From Megalonaias nervosa (lineage: Eukaryota > Mollusca > Bivalvia > Unionida > Unionidae): a stretch of DNA of 64,000 bases. The translations under genes were made by a program, and so were the position numbers. The notes under the pieces were generated by a model. That model did not search any database, was not told where the DNA came from, and saw only the letters and a program-made list of their open reading frames with translations. The stretch lies in assembly GCA_016617855.1 (NCBI GenBank), contig JAECUM010001105.1, forward strand, positions 1 to 64,000, written 5' to 3'. Every line of letters starts with the position of its first letter. Within the stretch, counting starts at the first letter, position 1. This document shows, piece after piece, positions 52,401-59,412 of the stretch.

Positions 52401-55400
52401 GCAGTCCTTTTCTGGTACACTAAATAATTTAAAATATCGGTATTTTTTGGGGCAAAATTTGGTGACTACTGGAGAAATTCTAGCACCAAGCTTGCATAAG
52501 GGCATTTATAGTATGGCATGTATTACACATGAGTAAATATGGTATTGACTAACAAATATTGTTGATTTTGTGTATTTTCAGATGTTGGCAGGAAAAAACG
52601 GCAGTCTTCCTTACTGTCTCGCACCGTTTGTCGCCTAATGGTTGTGGCAGACTACACATTCTTTGAGAACATGGGAGGAAAATCAGAGGCAGCAACAGCT
52701 GGCTACCTTGTAAGTCTTTTGGCATAATTATTGCCTGTTGCCTGTATAAAGAACATAAATATTGGATGCTTACCATTAACACTTGCTTATATTTCAAGTA
52801 AAATTGTGAGCAACAAAGATCTTGAACTGCCATATCATAATGCACCTGTAGATTAGGGTCTGTTTTGTTGGTTCTACTGATTACTCCTAACATAACTGCA
52901 CAGATCCAGATCTAATTGCACATTATGCAGTGGCAGATCTGGGTCTGTGCAGTTTACAGTTGGACTAGTCTGATAAGCGAGTACATACAATATTCATCAA
53001 ACTTACGAAGTTCCTCAGCATTCTAGTATCCAAAGTTTTGTTTTGATTTCAGTCAAATTCAGCTTGAAACATTATCAAACCATCATTAAGTTTAATTATT
53101 AATTGGGATTGTAATAGAAAATTTGTGTCAATTTTTAGCTTTATTGTCATGGACCATCAGCTATCTGTCCACTGGCACAAGTTTGTTATCGCTTCTCTTC
53201 CTAAACTACCATGAAACTTTGCACATGTTCATCCCTTGATGTAGTTAGTCTGAAATGCAAATTTTGCTGCTCTGATGTCCAATACGGACACTACAATGGC
53301 CATCTTGAAAATTTCGTTATTGTTGGATCTCCAGAATGGATTGTCATATTACCATGGGATTTCCATTAAAAGACTTTGTATAATGTCTTGTTAATCCAAA
53401 ATGAAAATGGTGCCAGTTTGATTTCAACAGTGGCCATCTTGAAAATCTTGTTACTGAACAAGAAAGGCATACTGGAGTTTTCACCAGAAGGTTTCTTATG
53501 ATGTCAGCTTGATTGTAAATATCAGATGCTCCACAGTGTTATTGTTACTCCTCCTGAATGAAAAGTAATATTGCCATGGGTTTTCATCAGAAGGCTTCTT
53601 ATGACATCTAGTTGGTCCAAAATGAAAATCGTGCTGATCTGCAGTCCAATATGGCCAACACAGGAGCCAGCTTGAAAATATTGTTATCACTACTCCAGAA
53701 GAATGGATGGTTGTATCAACATGGAGTTTTACTAAGCAACTTTTTATGATATCCAGTGGATCCTAAATAAAAAATGGTGCCTTTCAGATATTCAATATGC
53801 CTGCCACAGTGGCCATCTAAAAAATCTTGTTATCCATCTTCTTTCTGAATGAACGGCCATATCAGCTTGGGGTTTTGAATTGAAAGAATTCTTATGATGT
53901 CTAGTTGGTGGTAAATGAAAATGACGTCATTCTGACTTCTAATGTAGGTACACAATGGCCAGTCTTAAAAATCATGTTATCACTACTTCTCCTAGATGGC
54001 TGGTTATGCTGACATTGTGCTTTCACCAAAAGACTTCTTATGTTTATTTGGCACTAAAGGAAATGGTGTCAATCTGATATCCACTATGGCCACCATTTTG
54101 AAAATCTTGGTATCATTACTCCTACAAATTTGAAAAGTTGGTATTAACATGAAGTCTCCACCAGAAGACTTCTGAGGATGTCTTGTTTGTCGTAAATGAA
54201 AATAGTGCCTAATTTGAAAATCTTGTTATCTCACAAGAATTTCATAGATGGTTTCAATACTAAGCAGTTAAAAAGAAGAAATGGCCTTAACTTGAATTCC
54301 TGGAAATTCTTTTCAGTCAGTAGAATGTCAGTCCATTTGAAGAACTCTTGTCTGTAGATAAATGAGGAAACAACTAAGGCTTAGTGTGTTGAACATTGGA
54401 CTGTTAACAAAACAGTTGCAGGTTTGATACCCACTCAGGCCAACCCAGGTCGGCTGCCTCGATGTGTCCTTAGGAAAGGTACTTGGCTTCCATGTCCTTG
54501 CCATGATAAAACCAATGTTGTGCTACAAGTGCCATTAAAACCAATAAAAGCTATTTGTAGATTATGGTCATTGATGAATTCTAAATAGATTTATTAAAAA
54601 AATAATTTTTTACAGATATGTTAAATTTTGAAACAGAATTATAAATCAGTTGAATATGAATTGAATTTAATATACAACTTACCATTTTTCTTGTATAATT
54701 ATCCCAACACTTTTTGAAAAGCATTGATGATGTTTTTATGTATCTTCCATATTTTTATCAATCTATCCATCACCAGAACGCTTCCTATGCTGTGGGGTGA
54801 AAATTAATGAAACGTGAGGAGCATTACAGTTGGCTCCCTCTCCCAAAACAATGTTGTTGGGGTCAAATTGACAAAAATGTCTATTATAGCAAATGATGTC
54901 ACCATGGTGACTCAGTGGTTAGTGAGTCAGACTTGTGACCTAAGGGTTTTGAATCCTACAAACTGCCATTGTGTGTCCTTGAGCAAGGCACTTTACTCCC
55001 ATTGCAGTTATCATTAATGACCTGTTTGTGTTGTTGTGCTAGACCACACCAGACCTCAGTATTTAAAGGCCACTGAGAAAAGGTACATGTCAAGTTGGCA
55101 AAAAAGGCCTAGTTTTAGTGACATTAAAAATAAAAATTTACCAAGTTTTTTTCTTCGTGCAGTCCAAATAGGAAGACAGATATATGTAAAGGGTTTTGGG
55201 TCACTATCCAGGGCATTTGGATTTTGGGGTCAGGGTTTTTCGTCACATTCCAAGGTATTCAGATTTTAGGCATAGGTTTTTTGTCATTGTCCAGAGCATT
55301 CAGGATTTTGACACAGGTTTTTGTTGTTATTGTCCAGGCATTCAGAAGTTTGGATCACTGTCCAGTGCATTCAGGTTTAGGGTCACTGTCTAGGGCATGC

Positions 55401-58400
55401 ATGCTTTAGGATCATGGTATGGGGTCACTGTTAAGGGCATTCAGTTTTGGGTTTTTGGGACACTGGGCATTTTGGGACACTCAGTCCAAGGCATTCAGGT
55501 TTAGAGTCAGGGTTTTGGGTCACTGTCCAGGGCATTCAGGTTTTAGGGTCAGGGTTTTGGGTCACTGTCCAGGTAATTCAGGTTTAGAGTCAGGGTTTTG
55601 GGTCACTGTCCAGGGCATTCAGGTTTTAGGCACAAGGTTTTGGGTCACTGTCCAGGTCATTCAGGTGTAGGTTCAGGGTTTTGGGTCACTGTCCAGGGCA
55701 TTCAGGTGTTAGGCACAGGGTTTTTGTCATTGTCCAGGGCATTCAGGTTTAGGATCAGGGTTTTGGGTCACTGTTCAGAGTATTCAGGTTTAGGGTCATT
55801 TATTTTTTGTCACTGTCCAGGGCATTCATGTTTTTGGGTCAGTGTTTTGGGTCACCAAGGCATTTAGGCTTTAGGGTCAGAGCTTGGGGAGTATTATTTA
55901 ATAAATGCCATAGGGATTTCACCAATTAATTCATGGAAGTAGCGTGGTTACCATTTTGTCTTGTTTTTCTCATTTTCAGATAAATCTGGTCGAGTTTGTA
56001 AATAGTATCTACACCACCACACAGTTTGATGCCATAAACCAGCAGATGCAGGGAATAGGCTTCGAGATAGCAGAGGTAGAAATTACAGGATTTTGCTTTA
56101 ATAATTTTGGTCTGTTTTCTGATTTCAGCATTAAGCTTCCTGTTCTCGACCACAATAACCTAACTTTGTCAGGGAATATTGTGAGTTCCTCTATCTCTCT
56201 GTCTGTCTTTTATCACATCTCTTTCGCAGTTACTTTGACCTTGGGAGTGATCATCTACATCTTGGCTCCCACCCCTGGGATCCATTGGATACGGTAAAAG
56301 GTCATATTTACAGAAATGTCAGGCACCATAATATTTTCAGATATTTTCATAGCAAACTTTAAATATATAGTTACAATGGGAAGACACATCATATACATGT
56401 GATTTTCTTCGCATTAACAGGGTAAGCACTGGATTCGAACTTTATTGCAATGTGACTTTTATTCTATACCAGAATAGGTCCAGGTGGAGGAAAACGGGTG
56501 AAGCGATCAAAATTTAATGCTCAAATGAGTTACTTAAACAGTCATTTTGTTTAATCAAATAATGTACAAACAAAAGAAATACTGATTGAGCTTTCTGAAA
56601 CTTATAAAATGTTTATTAGTTTGAAGCAGTAAAATTGTTCTGTGAATTTGTTTTCGCAAAAGTCAATGACATCAAAAATACATTACTACCCAAACTGGGT
56701 GATATTTATCTAGCTATAAAACCTCTCTTTCTGTTTTTCCAAGATTAAATGAAATAAAATTGTTTGCTCTTACTAGCAACCTCCACAGGGTTTTTTAGTT
56801 TGCTTGTGAATAGGCAAGAAAATGCACACAAACTCATAAATATGCAAGTGGCTTTTGGATTACTTGGCCCCATAGCTATGTAAAAATATTGCTATTAAAG
56901 GGTAAATAATGCAATATTTCCTCAAACAACATATTAGTTTCTTCAAAAGTTCTCTTAATTAATGTCTCCAACTGCTCTGGTGGCTTAGTTGTTAGAGCAT
57001 CCACCTCAGAATAAGGAGGTCATGGGTTTGAACCCCAGCCGAGTCATACAAAAGATATATAAAAATGGTACTTGCAGCTGCCTTGCTAGGTGCTCATTGT
57101 TAAGAGGTTAGTGATAGGACTGGTTGGCCTGGTGTCAGGATGATGTGACTGGGTGGGGCATAATGCTACATGTCTGCAGCATGATGCCCCAGTACTTGAC
57201 ATCACTTTAATCTGTCACACTGCAGACATTGTTGCAGTATGACTGAAAATTTTTTCAAGCTACGTTTAGAAAAATCCAAATCCAAATCCTAATTAGTATC
57301 TCCGTTAATGAATGTTTGTTTGCTACAGTGTGTATGGCATTGTTCTGTGGTAGCCATGATATACATATGGTTAACATTATTAGAGAAGTGAGTAATTTCT
57401 TCTACAGCCATATGCTGGGTTTTCTCATTTGTATGTGTCATTTTGATTCGCAAGATGCAGCAGAAATGATAATGAAGAACAAAATTTTTTGATTGAATGT
57501 TTCCATGGACATCGTTATTATGATGGTGTGCTGTATATGCCATGAGTTTGTACCCTAATATATTAATGTTTCCTCTCCTGAACAGAAAACTTCATCATTA
57601 TAGTGATCATGTTCTGCTTACATTTTTTCTTTGTACTTTATAGATGAGAATCCACAACGAATCTACCTCAGACAGTATTACTCTTCAGAACGGGGAGCAT
57701 TATAACAAGAACAAGGACTGGGTCACGAAAGACTTACTAGAGGTAAAGATCTACTTAAACTTGTATGCATAAATGAAAACTTAATGGTGTCCTCATATTA
57801 ACTACATAAAGGATAAGTTGACATTTGTTCAGCCTGCATGCATGAAAGTGCAGAGAGCATTAGTGTAAACAGTGGATTAGGTTCATATTTCCACTTATTT
57901 GACAGGGGCCCCGAGTGGCCGAGTGGTCTAAAGCGCTGTCTGTTACGGATCACTGCCATCTCACCTCTGTCTGCGTTGGTTCGAGTCTAAGATTCGGCGA
58001 ATGTGGATATGTGAGAAAGCTTGCCAGTAGCTTCTCGTGGGTCGGTGGTTCTTTCCGGGGATTTCCCGGTTTCTTCCTCCACCATTAATACTGGCCGCCA
58101 TATATAGCTATCGTGTGCTGAAAAATGGCGTTAAGCCCCACAACAACAACAACAACAATAACTTGTTTGACATCTACTGACAGAAAAGCTAGTATGTGTA
58201 TGCATCTGGAGATACACTATTATTCCTTAAGAAGGATGCTGTAACCTACTTATCACAGTTAATTTTGTTCAGCTTTTGTGTATATAAAGTTGTCCACACT
58301 TTTCTTTCAGGTTATGGTGTGTAATTTTTTGTATTCGTAATGAATGGTTCTGCATCATCATCATTGATAAGTGGGTCACTGTAATCTAATTTTGTTACAT

Positions 58401-59355
58401 CAGTGACTCCTTGCTTGCAGATAGGTATGGTTATCTACTGACAGTTCCCTCCATTTTTTGTTACAGCATATGTTCATAGTAAAGGTATATAGCATTCTGT
58501 AGGTTTTGAGGTTTTTTTGCATTTTTATTTGCATTTACAACCAAAGATTCCATTATTTTAAATGAATTACTTATGTAATATGTGCAGAACATAAAAGTGA
58601 AGGATGGAAGCCATCACAGATATCCACAATTTTTTATTTTGTTACCCCTTAATCTGTTCAGCTCTACGTTATCCCAAAAGCAACATCCTATGGTGTCATC
58701 TACTCATCCAAGTGAAACATTATTTCAAATATGAGTTTTCACAAGCTGAGTAATGGAAAAATTTACATAAATTTCACTTTCCTTTGCAAATGTGTTATAC
58801 ATACACAAAACTATCAACATGTATTTTTCTGACTTGTCTTAAAAACAAGTTTGATATAGCATTGGGATTTTTCTGACTTGTCTTAAAAACAAGTTTGACA
58901 TAGCATTGGAATTTTTCTGAGTTGTCTTAAAAACAAGTTTGACATAGCATTGGGATTTTTCTGACTTGTCTTAAAAACAAGTTTGACATAGCATTGGGAT
59001 TTTTCTGAGTTGTCTTAAAAACAAGTTTGACATAGCATTGGGATATGCTATGACTATCAGAAATATGCACCATATTAAATGAGTTCTTTCCCTTGACTCA
59101 GAACAAAAAAAAATGAACTATATTTTGAAAATCTTTATTCAGATATACTGCTAAGTTTTCTGCAATCTTTAATTTGCCTTCTGTCTCTTTGCAGGCCTTT
59201 TCCAGGGATATATACTTTGACAATTTTTGTCTCGCTCATCTGTTTACATACAGGGCTTTTAGCAATGGTGTACTTGGCCTTGCCTACATCGCATCTGATA
59301 GAATTGGGACGGTTGGAGGAATATGTTCACCAAGTATGTATAATATGATCTTTAA

Positions 59356-59412
<57 letters not shown>

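Larger units (their letters stand above)
52710..55979 (+). other. Intron 7 of the ADAM17-like gene
   Basis: 3.3 kb, phase 0. Filled by MITE copy 2, a degenerate repeat block, two SINE-D copies and the 42-bp minisatellite. Confidence 0.75.
57743..59194 (+). other. Intron 9 of the ADAM17-like gene
   Basis: 1.45 kb, phase 0. Contains a full SINE-B and the 44-bp hairpin minisatellite. 58170-58820 shows nothing recognised. Confidence 0.7.

Noticed and set aside
55419..55867. Overlapping frames with WVTVQGIQVLG repeats
   Set aside because: By-product of the 41-42-bp minisatellite; present in several frames.
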